Shown here in pieces: positions 34,299 through 41,895 of a DNA stretch of 64,000 bases; the first letter of the stretch is position 1, and each line of letters starts with the position of its first letter. Source of the stretch: CAYPGJ01 sp050174775 (GTDB lineage: Bacteria; Planctomycetota; Phycisphaerae; Phycisphaerales; UBA1924). A model generated the notes under the pieces. It ran no database searches, had not been told where the DNA came from, and saw only the letters and a program-made list of their open reading frames with translations. A program made the position numbers and the translations under genes. The stretch covers positions 1 to 64,000 of the forward strand of contig JBFXJP010000010.1 in the NCBI GenBank assembly GCA_050174775.1, in the 5' to 3' direction.

Positions 34299-35057
34299 AT
34301 GAGCGTTACAGGGAAACTGGTTCGGCTACATCGTGTCGAAGTGCAAATCCGGGGTCTCACGGAGCGCCTTCGCTCAGCAGAGCGATACCTCGCTCAGCAG
34401 GATGCGCTCCTCTCGTCCCTCAACACCCAACGCGATGCCCTCAGAGCGCAGCTCAAGCAGGTCGAGGCGACCTTCCGCAACGACGAGACCGAAGCCGCCG
34501 CCATCGACGACAAGATCAAGAAGCTCCGCGATCAGATGAACGCGGCCACCTCCAACAAGCAGTACGCCGCCTTCCTCACCGAGATCAACACCCTCAAGGC
34601 CGACAAGTCCGAGATCGACACCCGCGCCCTCACCTCCCTCACCAAGCTCGATGAGGTCAAGGCACAGGTCGGCGAGCTCGACACCCAGATCGACGAACGC
34701 GAGCAGGTCCGCAAGGTCGCCCTCAACGACCGCGATACCCAAGCCGCCGCCGTCAAGGACCGCCTCGAGGAGCTCCGCAAGGAACGCGAGGTCGCCGCGG
34801 CCGACGTCCCGGCGCACGCCCTCTCCACCTACGAAGCACGCATCCGCATCGCCCCCGATGACATCATGGCCCCCCTTGAGGAGTACGACCGCCGCAACCG
34901 CGAGTACGCCTGCGGCTCCTGCCAGATGCTCCTCCCCCTCGAAAAGCTCAACGCCCTTATCAGCCGTGGCGAACTGACCGCGTGCACCGCCTGCGGCGCC
35001 ATCCTCTTCCTCGACGAAAACGTCCGGGAAGGGGTCGTCAACACCGGCAGGCGCTGA
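34299..35057 (+). CDS. Coiled-coil protein with C-terminal zinc ribbon
   Basis: The 252-residue protein is a long coiled coil (about 5-180) of the CT398/C4-type zinc-ribbon family. It ends in a four-cysteine ribbon, YACGSCQMLLP and TACTACGAILF (C-x2-C, 24-residue loop, C-x2-C). Such proteins are widespread and their role is poorly defined; links to flagella, transport or RNA have been suggested. The ATG follows GGAGGATCG. It sits between cdsA and an exported hydrolase gene, probably in the same transcript. Confidence 0.85.
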   Translation: MSVTGKLVRLHRVEVQIRGLTERLRSAERYLAQQDALLSSLNTQRDALRAQLKQVEATFRNDETEAAAIDDKIKKLRDQMNAATSNKQYAAFLTEINTLKADKSEIDTRALTSLTKLDEVKAQVGELDTQIDEREQVRKVALNDRDTQAAAVKDRLEELRKEREVAAADVPAHALSTYEARIRIAPDDIMAPLEEYDRRNREYACGSCQMLLPLEKLNALISRGELTACTACGAILFLDENVREGVVNTGRR

Positions 35058-35091
35058 TCCACCCCGCCCCCTCCGCTACACTGGCTCGACC

Positions 35092-36108
35092 ATGACCCAG
35101 TGTTCGTGCGCCACCTCGCGTCGCGACTTCCTCGCTTCGACGATCTCCTGCGGGTCATGGGTCGCCCTCTCGCTCGCCGCGGCCGATCCCTTCGTCCGCT
35201 CAGCCTTCGCAGCGCCCCTCCCCACCACACACACGGTCAACGCCCAGCCCTTTGCGCGCATCGACCGTCTCGCCGACGGTGTCTATGCCGTCATCGCCAC
35301 ACCCGAAGGCGGCACGCAGGTCGTCTCCAACGCCGGCATCATCGCAGGCAAGGACGCCACCCTCGTCATCGAGGGGCAAAACACCGTCGCAGGCGGCGCC
35401 TGGCTCTCGAATGCCGCCAAGCAGCTCACCGGCCGCTACCCGACCCACCTCGTCCTCACCCACTTTCACGCCGATCACTCGGGCGGTCTCGCAGGCCACC
35501 TCAACGCAGACGCCAATCCCGCGATCATCTCCACTAACGCAACACGCCATCTCCTCATCGACAAGTACATCGAAGACCCCAAATACGATGCGGGCGTCAA
35601 GCCGGAGACCCCGCTCACCACCTTCCGACGCGTCCTCGTGCCCGACACCGTCCTCGTCCACCCGACAGACCCGGTCGTCATCGACCTCGGCCGCCGCTCC
35701 GTCACGCTCACCCCGCGCGCCGGACACACCCCCTCCGACCTCACCATCACCATCGATGATCCCGCGATCACATGGTGCGGCGATCTCGTCTTCAACGGCC
35801 TCTTCCCCTACTACGGTGACGCCATCCCCTCCGTCCTCACAGAGACCTGCAAACGACTCCTCGACGATCCCGACATGATCTACGTGCCGGGCCACGGCTC
35901 GATCGCAGACGCCGACGGTCTCCGCCCCTACCTCGATCTCCTCGCCGATGTCGAACGCGCCGCCCGCAACGCCGTCGCCAAGGGCGTGCCCGCATCCGAC
36001 GCCTGGCGCAACTACTCCCTCCCCGCCTCGCTCGTCACGTGGACACGCTTCCGCCCCGACGTCTTCCGCTTCGCGTTCGAAGCGTGGGAGCGCGAACTCC
36101 GCGGCTGA
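35092..36108 (+). CDS. Tat-exported MBL-fold metallo-hydrolase
   Basis: The 338-residue protein has a twin-arginine signal (TSRRDFLAST, then a hydrophobic stretch ending near SAFA) and a metallo-beta-lactamase fold. The metal motif is THFHADHSGG; later ligands are H in TPRAGHTPSD, D in WCGDLVF and H in YVPGHGS. Members hydrolyse lactones, thioesters or other esters. The substrate here is unknown. Tat export suggests the metal or cofactor is loaded in the cytoplasm. It follows the zinc-ribbon gene by 34 bp. Confidence 0.88.
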   Translation: MTQCSCATSRRDFLASTISCGSWVALSLAAADPFVRSAFAAPLPTTHTVNAQPFARIDRLADGVYAVIATPEGGTQVVSNAGIIAGKDATLVIEGQNTVAGGAWLSNAAKQLTGRYPTHLVLTHFHADHSGGLAGHLNADANPAIISTNATRHLLIDKYIEDPKYDAGVKPETPLTTFRRVLVPDTVLVHPTDPVVIDLGRRSVTLTPRAGHTPSDLTITIDDPAITWCGDLVFNGLFPYYGDAIPSVLTETCKRLLDDPDMIYVPGHGSIADADGLRPYLDLLADVERAARNAVAKGVPASDAWRNYSLPASLVTWTRFRPDVFRFAFEAWERELRG

Positions 36109-36112
36109 ACGC

Positions 36113-36628
36113 TCACTCCCCGCGCCGGCACGACATCCGCACGTACCCCACGAACCGATCCCGCCCCGGACCGTCACCCGGCAACTGCCGCGCGAGCGCC
36201 GCCTCGACTCGCTCCTCGACAACACCACCACACGCGCGCTGCAGCGCCGCACGCGCTCCCTCCAACGCCGATCGCCGCGCGCTTACCACGTCACGAGCAA
36301 TCGCCTCAGCCACCACCACAACCCGCCCATTCTCCTCCACCACACCCTCGAACCACCACACCGGCCGACCGTCCGCGCGCCACACCTTCGACCCGCTCGC
36401 CGTGTCCGCCCCCTCCGACACGACCACCTCCCCGCCCTGCGCCGAGCCATCCTCACGGCTCGCCACGACCCCCTCGCTCACCCTCGGCCCCACCTCCGAC
36501 GATTCCCCCACAACCTGCACCTCAACCTCCGGCGGCCTCAACGGTCCGCGCGAAGCGCATCCGAACGCAACGGCGCACGCCGCGCACGCAACACAGAACC
36601 GGGCGATCTGTCTTCCCAAGAACCGCAC
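36113..36628 (-). CDS. Putative lipoprotein of unknown function
   Basis: The product (171 residues from GTG at 36628) begins RFLGRQIARFCVACAACAVAFGCASRG, a signal with a possible lipobox cysteine. Its C-terminal half, VWWFEGVVEENGRVVVVAEA then ARRSALEGARAALQRACGG, resembles LPP20-like lipoprotein domains, with an alternating strand and an Ala-rich helix. Start choice is uncertain: an ATG at 36670 is in frame and overlaps the start codon of the divergent PH-domain gene. No ribosome-binding site is clear for either. It converges on the MBL hydrolase with only 4 bp between stops. Confidence 0.6.
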   Translation of the reverse strand: MRFLGRQIARFCVACAACAVAFGCASRGPLRPPEVEVQVVGESSEVGPRVSEGVVASREDGSAQGGEVVVSEGADTASGSKVWRADGRPVWWFEGVVEENGRVVVVAEAIARDVVSARRSALEGARAALQRACGGVVEERVEAALARQLPGDGPGRDRFVGYVRMSCRRGE

Positions 36629-36668
36629 GGAGGTATATTGACCGCCGCTCCTCACCGGGCAACTCACC

Positions 36669-37178
36669 ATGCCGAACGCCACGCCCGCGCCATTCCGGCC
36701 CGACTCCCTCACCCGCCCTGACGAGGCCCTGCTCACCTACTACCTCCTCTGCGCCATCTGCACGCTGCTCGGCTTCCCCTTCGTCTTCATCGCCTACTAC
36801 ATCCGCTTCAAGACGCTCCGCTATCAGCTCGACGAGGAAGGTGTCTCTCTCAGCGTCGGCCTCTTCTTCAAGCGCGAAACCACCCTCGCCTACCGACGCA
36901 TCCAGGACATCCACGTCAAACGAAACCTCTTCCAGCGGTGGCTCGGCATCGCCACCATCGAGATCATGACCGCCTCCGGAGCCTCCGGCGCCGAGATCTC
37001 TCTCGAAGGCATCCGAGAGCCCGAAGCCCTCCGCGACTTCCTCTACGCACGGATGCGAGGCGCCCAGGACGACGACACACACCCCACACAACCCGCCCCG
37101 GCCGAGGACGACGCGCTCGTGCTCCTGAGGGAGATCCGCGACGCGATCCGTGATGTACGGAGGCCGGCCGCGCCATGA
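36669..37178 (+). CDS. Membrane protein with bacterial PH (bPH2, YdbS-like) domain
   Basis: The 169-residue protein has two closely spaced hydrophobic helices (about 25-55: TYYLLCAICTLLGFPFVFIAYYI). A beta-rich PH domain follows: LRYQLDEEGVSLSVGLFFKRE, then YRRIQDIHVKRNLFQRWLGI, ATIEIMTASG and ISLEGI. This is the bPH2 pattern 'Y.It...I....G......t.i.y..Iq.i...qs...R..g...v.i...'. A helical tail carries ALVLLREIRDAIRD. The stop overlaps the start of a second PH protein, and both share this tail motif. Confidence 0.85.
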   Translation: MPNATPAPFRPDSLTRPDEALLTYYLLCAICTLLGFPFVFIAYYIRFKTLRYQLDEEGVSLSVGLFFKRETTLAYRRIQDIHVKRNLFQRWLGIATIEIMTASGASGAEISLEGIREPEALRDFLYARMRGAQDDDTHPTQPAPAEDDALVLLREIRDAIRDVRRPAAP

Positions 37179-37927
37179 TCCCGCGCTCCTCCTCACTCGC
37201 GCCGTGGATGTACAGGGGCATCTGGGGCTTCTTCGTGAAGTGCCTCCGCGTGCCCGATGTCCCGCCCTCCCTCCCCCTCCCGCCCGGCGCCACCGAAGCC
37301 GACCGCAAGCAGTTCCACCCGTCCCCCGACTTCCTCCGCTACCTCAAGTTCTGGTTCTGGCTCTTCTTCCTCCCCGTCGACCTCGTCATCCTCGTCCTCT
37401 GGCTCATTGTCTACTCCCAGAACCCGACCGTCTCCTACTTCCTCGCCGTTCCCGCATTCCTGATCGCGGTCGTCCCCGACGTCATCGCCTACATCGCGAT
37501 CCACCTGCGATACGACACCACCTGGTACGTCCTTACCCCGCGCGCCGTCCGCGTCCGACGGGGCATCTGGACCATCAGCGAGTGCACCGCCACCTTCGAG
37601 AACGTTCAGAACATCTCCATCAAACAGGGCCCGGTCCAGCGCTACTTCGGCATCGCCCACCTCGCCGTCGACACCGCGGGCGCCGGCCCCGCAGGCCCGC
37701 ACGGCGCCACCGGCTCCGCCAATCAGGTCATCCTTGAAGGCCTCGCCGACGTCCAGAGCATCCGCGACCTCATCGCCGAACGCGTCCGGGCATCAAAAAC
37801 AGCGGGACTCGGCGATGAGCGGACACAGCGCCCACAGCGCGCGGCGAAACAAGGCCTGTCAGCGGCCCACGTCGAGCTTCTGCGCGAGATACGCGACCAT
37901 GCCCGCGCCCTTGCGCACAGATCGTGA
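37175..37927 (+). CDS. Second PH-domain membrane protein
   Basis: The 250-residue protein starts by an ATGA overlap with the previous PH-domain gene. It has two hydrophobic helices (about 65-115: FWFWLFFLPVDLVILVLWLIV and FLAVPAFLIAVVPDVIAYI). A PH domain follows: YVLTPRAVRVRRGIWTISE, FENVQNISIKQGPVQRYFGI and VILEGL. Like its neighbour it ends in VELLREIRDHARALA. The pair resembles YdbS/YdbT-type proteins implicated in stress and antimicrobial resistance in Firmicutes. The function here is unknown. Confidence 0.85.
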   Translation: MIPRSSSLAPWMYRGIWGFFVKCLRVPDVPPSLPLPPGATEADRKQFHPSPDFLRYLKFWFWLFFLPVDLVILVLWLIVYSQNPTVSYFLAVPAFLIAVVPDVIAYIAIHLRYDTTWYVLTPRAVRVRRGIWTISECTATFENVQNISIKQGPVQRYFGIAHLAVDTAGAGPAGPHGATGSANQVILEGLADVQSIRDLIAERVRASKTAGLGDERTQRPQRAAKQGLSAAHVELLREIRDHARALAHRS

Positions 37928-37930
37928 CAG

Positions 37931-38428
37931 TCACATCTGCCCGAAGAGCGGCTGCTGCTCTTTCACGTCCTTGATGCGCGCGCGGAGCGCTTCAAGCTCG
38001 CGCATGATCTCCGCCGCGTCACGGAACTGGTAGTGCTCGCTGGCGTAGCGGACGTAGGCCACTTCATCCAGTGTTTTGAGCCGGCGCATGACCTTTTCGG
38101 CGATGGCCGCGGACGTCACTTCGCGGTCAAACTCCTGGTGGGCCTCCTCTTCCACCAGGTCGACCAAAGCGAGGATGGCGTCCTCTCCGACGGCTCGCTT
38201 GCCGCAGGCGGCCTGGACGCCCTTCAAGACCTTTTCGCGCTCGAAGGGGGTGCGCGTGCCGTCTCTTTTCACAACCATAAGCCTTGCAGTGGCTTCCACG
38301 CGTTCGTAGGTGGTGAAGCGCTTGGAGCAGACGTTGCACTCGCGACGTCGGCGGACGACACGTCCTCCCTCAGAAGCGCGGGAGTCGATGACCCGATCGT
38401 CGGACGCGTTGCAGAAGGGGCACATCAT
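37931..38428 (-). CDS. nrdR: Ribonucleotide reductase transcriptional repressor NrdR
   Basis: The 165-residue regulator has an N-terminal zinc ribbon, MCPFCNASDDRVIDSRASE then RECNVCSKRFTTYERVE. An ATP-cone domain (about 50-140) begins LMVVKRDGTRTPFEREKVL and ends VAYVRYASEHYQFRD. It represses ribonucleotide reductase genes in response to ATP/dATP. Two consecutive ATGs occur at 38428 and 38425; the protein family begins at M-x-CPFC. It runs divergent from thrS and ends 3 bp from the PH-domain gene. No nrd gene is present in the window. Confidence 0.95.
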   Translation of the reverse strand: MMCPFCNASDDRVIDSRASEGGRVVRRRRECNVCSKRFTTYERVEATARLMVVKRDGTRTPFEREKVLKGVQAACGKRAVGEDAILALVDLVEEEAHQEFDREVTSAAIAEKVMRRLKTLDEVAYVRYASEHYQFRDAAEIMRELEALRARIKDVKEQQPLFGQM

Positions 38429-38603
38429 GGGCGGGCGACCCCAATAGATAGGTCGTCTGGAGACGGGCGCCACCATATCCGGCGCGGGGTGGGGAGCATG
38501 GCCATATCGTGGGCGGGCTGAGGCTCCGGGTCAACACCGGGGCACACCACCCGTAGAATCCCCGCTTTCGCCACCCCAACCCCTGACCTCGTAACGAGAC
38601 CGC

Positions 38604-40670
38604 ATGCCACGCATCACGCTCCCAGACGGCTCCGTACGCACCTACGACCGCCCCGTTTCCGCGCGGGATGTGGCAACCGACATAGGCGCCAGATTGGGCG
38701 CAGCTGCGGTCGGCGCGCGCATTAACGGCGTGATATGCGACCTCGGCGTAGTCATCGAAAGCGATGTTGAGCTCGCGATCATCACCCCCACAAGGCGGGA
38801 CAAGACGCCCGATCCCGACGCGCTGTTTCTGCTCCGGCATTCCACGGCGCACGTCATGGCTGAGGCGATCCAGCGGGTCCGCCCGGGCGTGCTGCTGGTC
38901 TACGGGCCTCCGCTCGAGAACGGCTTCTACTACGACATGCACGTGCCGGCGGATGCGCCACTGTCGTCGAACGACTTTGCGGCCATCGAGGCGGAGATGG
39001 CGAAGATCATCGCGGAGGATCGGCCGTTCACGCGCTACGAGATGCCCACGGCTGAGGGCCTGAAGAAGCTGAAGGGTGAGGGCTCGAAGTACAAGCTGGA
39101 CAACGCGGAGCGCGCGATCGCGGCGGGCTCGGACAAGCTCTCGTGGTACGCCACGGGCGAGCCGGGCAAGAACTGGGAGGATCTGTGCCGCGGGCCGCAC
39201 GTGCCGAGCACGGGGCGGATCGGCGCGTTCAAGGTGACGTCGCTGGCGTCGTCGTACTGGCATGGTGATGAGAACTCAGACCGGCTGATCCGGGTGTACG
39301 GCACGGCGTTCTTCACTCCGGCGGAGCTCGAGGCGCATCTCACGCAGCTGGAGGAGGCGCGGAAGCGCGATCATCGCGTGCTGGGCAAGCAGCATCACTT
39401 GTTCCACATCGACGAGGATGTGGGGCAGGGGCTCATTCTGTGGACTCCGGCGGGCGGGGTGATCCGGACGGAGTTGCAGACGTTCATCTCGTCGGAGCTG
39501 CGCAAGCAGGGGTATCACCAGGTCTACACGCCGAACATCGGGAAGCTGGGGCTGTACAAGACTTCGGGGCACTATCCGTACTACACGGAGTCGCAGTACC
39601 CGCCGATCGTGGAGCGGGAGACGCTGGGGATGCTCGCGAAAGAGGGGTGTTCGTGCGCCGATCTCGCGGCGAAGATGGGCGCGGGCGAGGTGGACGGGTA
39701 TCTGCTGCGCCCGATGAACTGCCCGCATCACATCAAGATCTACGCGTCGCAGCCGAGGTCGTACCGGGATCTGCCGTTGCGTCTTGCGGAGTTCGGCACG
39801 GTGTACCGGTGGGAGCAGTCGGGCGAGCTGAACGGGATGACGCGCGTGCGCGGGTTCACGCAGGACGACGCGCACCTGTTCTGCACGCCGGATCAGGTCG
39901 CGGCGGAGCTGCAGGGGTGTCTGTCGCTGGTGAAGCTGATCTTCGACACGCTCGGCATCAAGGAGTACCGGGTGCGCGTCGGGTTGCGCGATCCGGACTC
40001 GTCGAAGTTTGTGGGTGACCCGTCGAATTGGGACAAGGCGGAGCAGGCGTGCCGAGACGCGGCGAAGTCGCTGGGCGTGGCGTTCAGCGAGGAGCCGGGC
40101 GAGGCCGCGTTCTACGGGCCGAAGATCGACTTCGTGGTGAAGGACGTGATCGGTCGTGAGTGGCAGCTGGGTACGGTGCAGGTGGATTACAACCTGCCGG
40201 AGCGGTTCAAGCTGACGTACATCGGCGCGGACAACAAGGAGCATCGGCCGGTGATGGTGCACCGGGCGCCGTTCGGGTCGATGGAGCGGTTCGTGGGCGT
40301 GCTCATCGAGCACTTTGCCGCGGCGTTCCCGACGTGGCTGTCGCCGGAGCAGGTGCGCGTGCTGCCGATCTCGGACAAGAGTCTGGAGTACGCCAATCTC
40401 GTGCTCGCGCGGCTGAAGCAGGTCGGGGTCCGCGCGACGCTCGACGAGTCGAACGACCGGATTCAGGCGAAGGTGAAGGTGGCGGCGGACGACAAGGTGC
40501 CGTGGATGGCGATCGTGGGGCCCCGGGACGCCGAGACGTCCCAGGTGTCGCTGCGTGCCCGTGGTCTGCCCAAGGACCTCGGGAGCATGCCGCTGGCGGA
40601 CTTCGTGAACGCGATCCACACGGAGATTTCATCGAAGGGCGCGGAGTCTCTGGCCTCGCGGTTTGCATAA
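38604..40670 (+). CDS. thrS: Threonyl-tRNA synthetase
   Basis: The 688-residue class II synthetase has a TGS domain (1-60: RITLPDGSVRTYDRPVSARD) and an editing domain with HSTAHVMAEA and the later CRGPHVPSTG. The catalytic core follows with zinc ligands in MNCPHHIKIY and VHRAPFGSMERFVG, and motif 2 TRVRGFTQDDAHLFC. The anticodon-binding domain covers about 580-685. It charges threonine to its tRNA and edits misacylated serine. Length is slightly above the usual 640. No T-box leader is seen in the 175 bp between it and nrdR. Confidence 0.96.
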   Translation: MPRITLPDGSVRTYDRPVSARDVATDIGARLGAAAVGARINGVICDLGVVIESDVELAIITPTRRDKTPDPDALFLLRHSTAHVMAEAIQRVRPGVLLVYGPPLENGFYYDMHVPADAPLSSNDFAAIEAEMAKIIAEDRPFTRYEMPTAEGLKKLKGEGSKYKLDNAERAIAAGSDKLSWYATGEPGKNWEDLCRGPHVPSTGRIGAFKVTSLASSYWHGDENSDRLIRVYGTAFFTPAELEAHLTQLEEARKRDHRVLGKQHHLFHIDEDVGQGLILWTPAGGVIRTELQTFISSELRKQGYHQVYTPNIGKLGLYKTSGHYPYYTESQYPPIVERETLGMLAKEGCSCADLAAKMGAGEVDGYLLRPMNCPHHIKIYASQPRSYRDLPLRLAEFGTVYRWEQSGELNGMTRVRGFTQDDAHLFCTPDQVAAELQGCLSLVKLIFDTLGIKEYRVRVGLRDPDSSKFVGDPSNWDKAEQACRDAAKSLGVAFSEEPGEAAFYGPKIDFVVKDVIGREWQLGTVQVDYNLPERFKLTYIGADNKEHRPVMVHRAPFGSMERFVGVLIEHFAAAFPTWLSPEQVRVLPISDKSLEYANLVLARLKQVGVRATLDESNDRIQAKVKVAADDKVPWMAIVGPRDAETSQVSLRARGLPKDLGSMPLADFVNAIHTEISSKGAESLASRFA

Positions 40671-40680
40671 TCTCCGCCCC

Positions 40681-41769
40681 ATGATGCTGATCAGACTGCT
40701 CCCGCTGCTCGCGTCGCTGTCCCTCGCCCACGCGTCCCCCGAGCCGGTCACGTTCACGGCCTTCGGGAGCCGTGTGTACGACATGATCATCGAGCGCCCC
40801 GCGGCCCCTGAGGGCGCAGCCCAGCGCAACGCGCTCGTCGTGCTGCTCGGGGGCGGCGTCGCGAACGACATGGACTGGACGACGCCCGCGGAGTACTCGA
40901 TGACGGGGGAGGCGTATGCGGATGCGCCCGCGCTCAGCGAGATGCTGACCGGCATGGGCTTCACCGTCGCGCGGTATTCGACGATCCACCACGACGATCC
41001 GTTCAAGGACCAGTGGCCCACGAGAGCGACGCCATACACCTATCCGCAGTCGCTCGATCTGGCGCACGCGGCGGTGCGTGCGGCTCGGGAGGCGGCTGGA
41101 GACGCGGGGGCGCGTGTGATCCTGCTGGGACATTCGCTGGGCGCCCGGCGCGCCATCCAGATCGCGCTCCACGAGAGCGGCGTCGCGGGCGTGGTGGCGC
41201 TCTCGCCCGCGGACCTTGTGGACACGGGGATGAAGGGGGAGGAGGGGCGCACGCTGCGCGCCGACGCGGGGCGCGTGCTCGCGGACATCGACATCTCGGG
41301 GAATGACCGGGTGGAGCCCTACGAACTGCAGGCCTGGGCGGCACGACCGGAGGACTTCGCGCGCTTCCCGCACGATGAGGACGCGTTCGAGGCGCTGGAC
41401 ATCGACCGCTCGGGGCACATCCACCGGTGGGAACTCATGGCCCACCTGCTGCACACGAAACGCCTGACGCAGCCCCTGCCCACGGAGATGCGCAAGGACC
41501 GCTACGGCCTGCCCGTCCCCGAAGACGCCCTCGCCACGGGCAAGATCTCCGCTCTCCTGCTCTTCGGCGGGATCGACACGTGGGGCTTCCAGAAGCCTCT
41601 GCTGCAGGACCGACTGCGCGAGACCGTCCAGCATGACGTGACGATCACGATCCTGCCCGGGCTGGGGCACAACCTCTCGGAGCAGAAGGAGCAGCGGGCG
41701 GGGTCGGTGGATGCGCGGGCGCTGGAGGAAGTGCGGGTGTGGTTCGAGGCGAGGTTTGCCGGGAAGTGA
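40681..41769 (+). CDS. Exported alpha/beta hydrolase with inserted EF-hand pair
   Basis: The 362-residue protein starts with ATG-ATG and a signal peptide (MMLIRLLPLLASLSLAHA). The alpha/beta-hydrolase core has nucleophile GHSLGARRA (Ser at about 152) and a late histidine in LPGLGHNLSE. Between them lies an EF-hand pair: DIDISGNDRVEPYELQ and DIDRSGHIHRWELM. These loops normally bind calcium. The insert replaces part of the lid, so activity may be calcium-dependent. Substrate is unknown. It begins 10 bp after thrS, on the same strand. Confidence 0.8.
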   Translation: MMLIRLLPLLASLSLAHASPEPVTFTAFGSRVYDMIIERPAAPEGAAQRNALVVLLGGGVANDMDWTTPAEYSMTGEAYADAPALSEMLTGMGFTVARYSTIHHDDPFKDQWPTRATPYTYPQSLDLAHAAVRAAREAAGDAGARVILLGHSLGARRAIQIALHESGVAGVVALSPADLVDTGMKGEEGRTLRADAGRVLADIDISGNDRVEPYELQAWAARPEDFARFPHDEDAFEALDIDRSGHIHRWELMAHLLHTKRLTQPLPTEMRKDRYGLPVPEDALATGKISALLLFGGIDTWGFQKPLLQDRLRETVQHDVTITILPGLGHNLSEQKEQRAGSVDARALEEVRVWFEARFAGK

Positions 41770-41895
41770 GTCGTGCGCCCCCGGTGGTCATGGCACACAG
41801 TCGCAGGTGTAGGCCGAAGCACATGTCGCGTTGTCTTCGCATGGCCCCCGCCTTCGGCGTAGGCCATGGCACACGATTCGTACGAATCGATTGGT

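Noticed and set aside
38477..38603. T-box leader before thrS
   Set aside because: No T-box sequence or terminator hairpin is found in this short gap.
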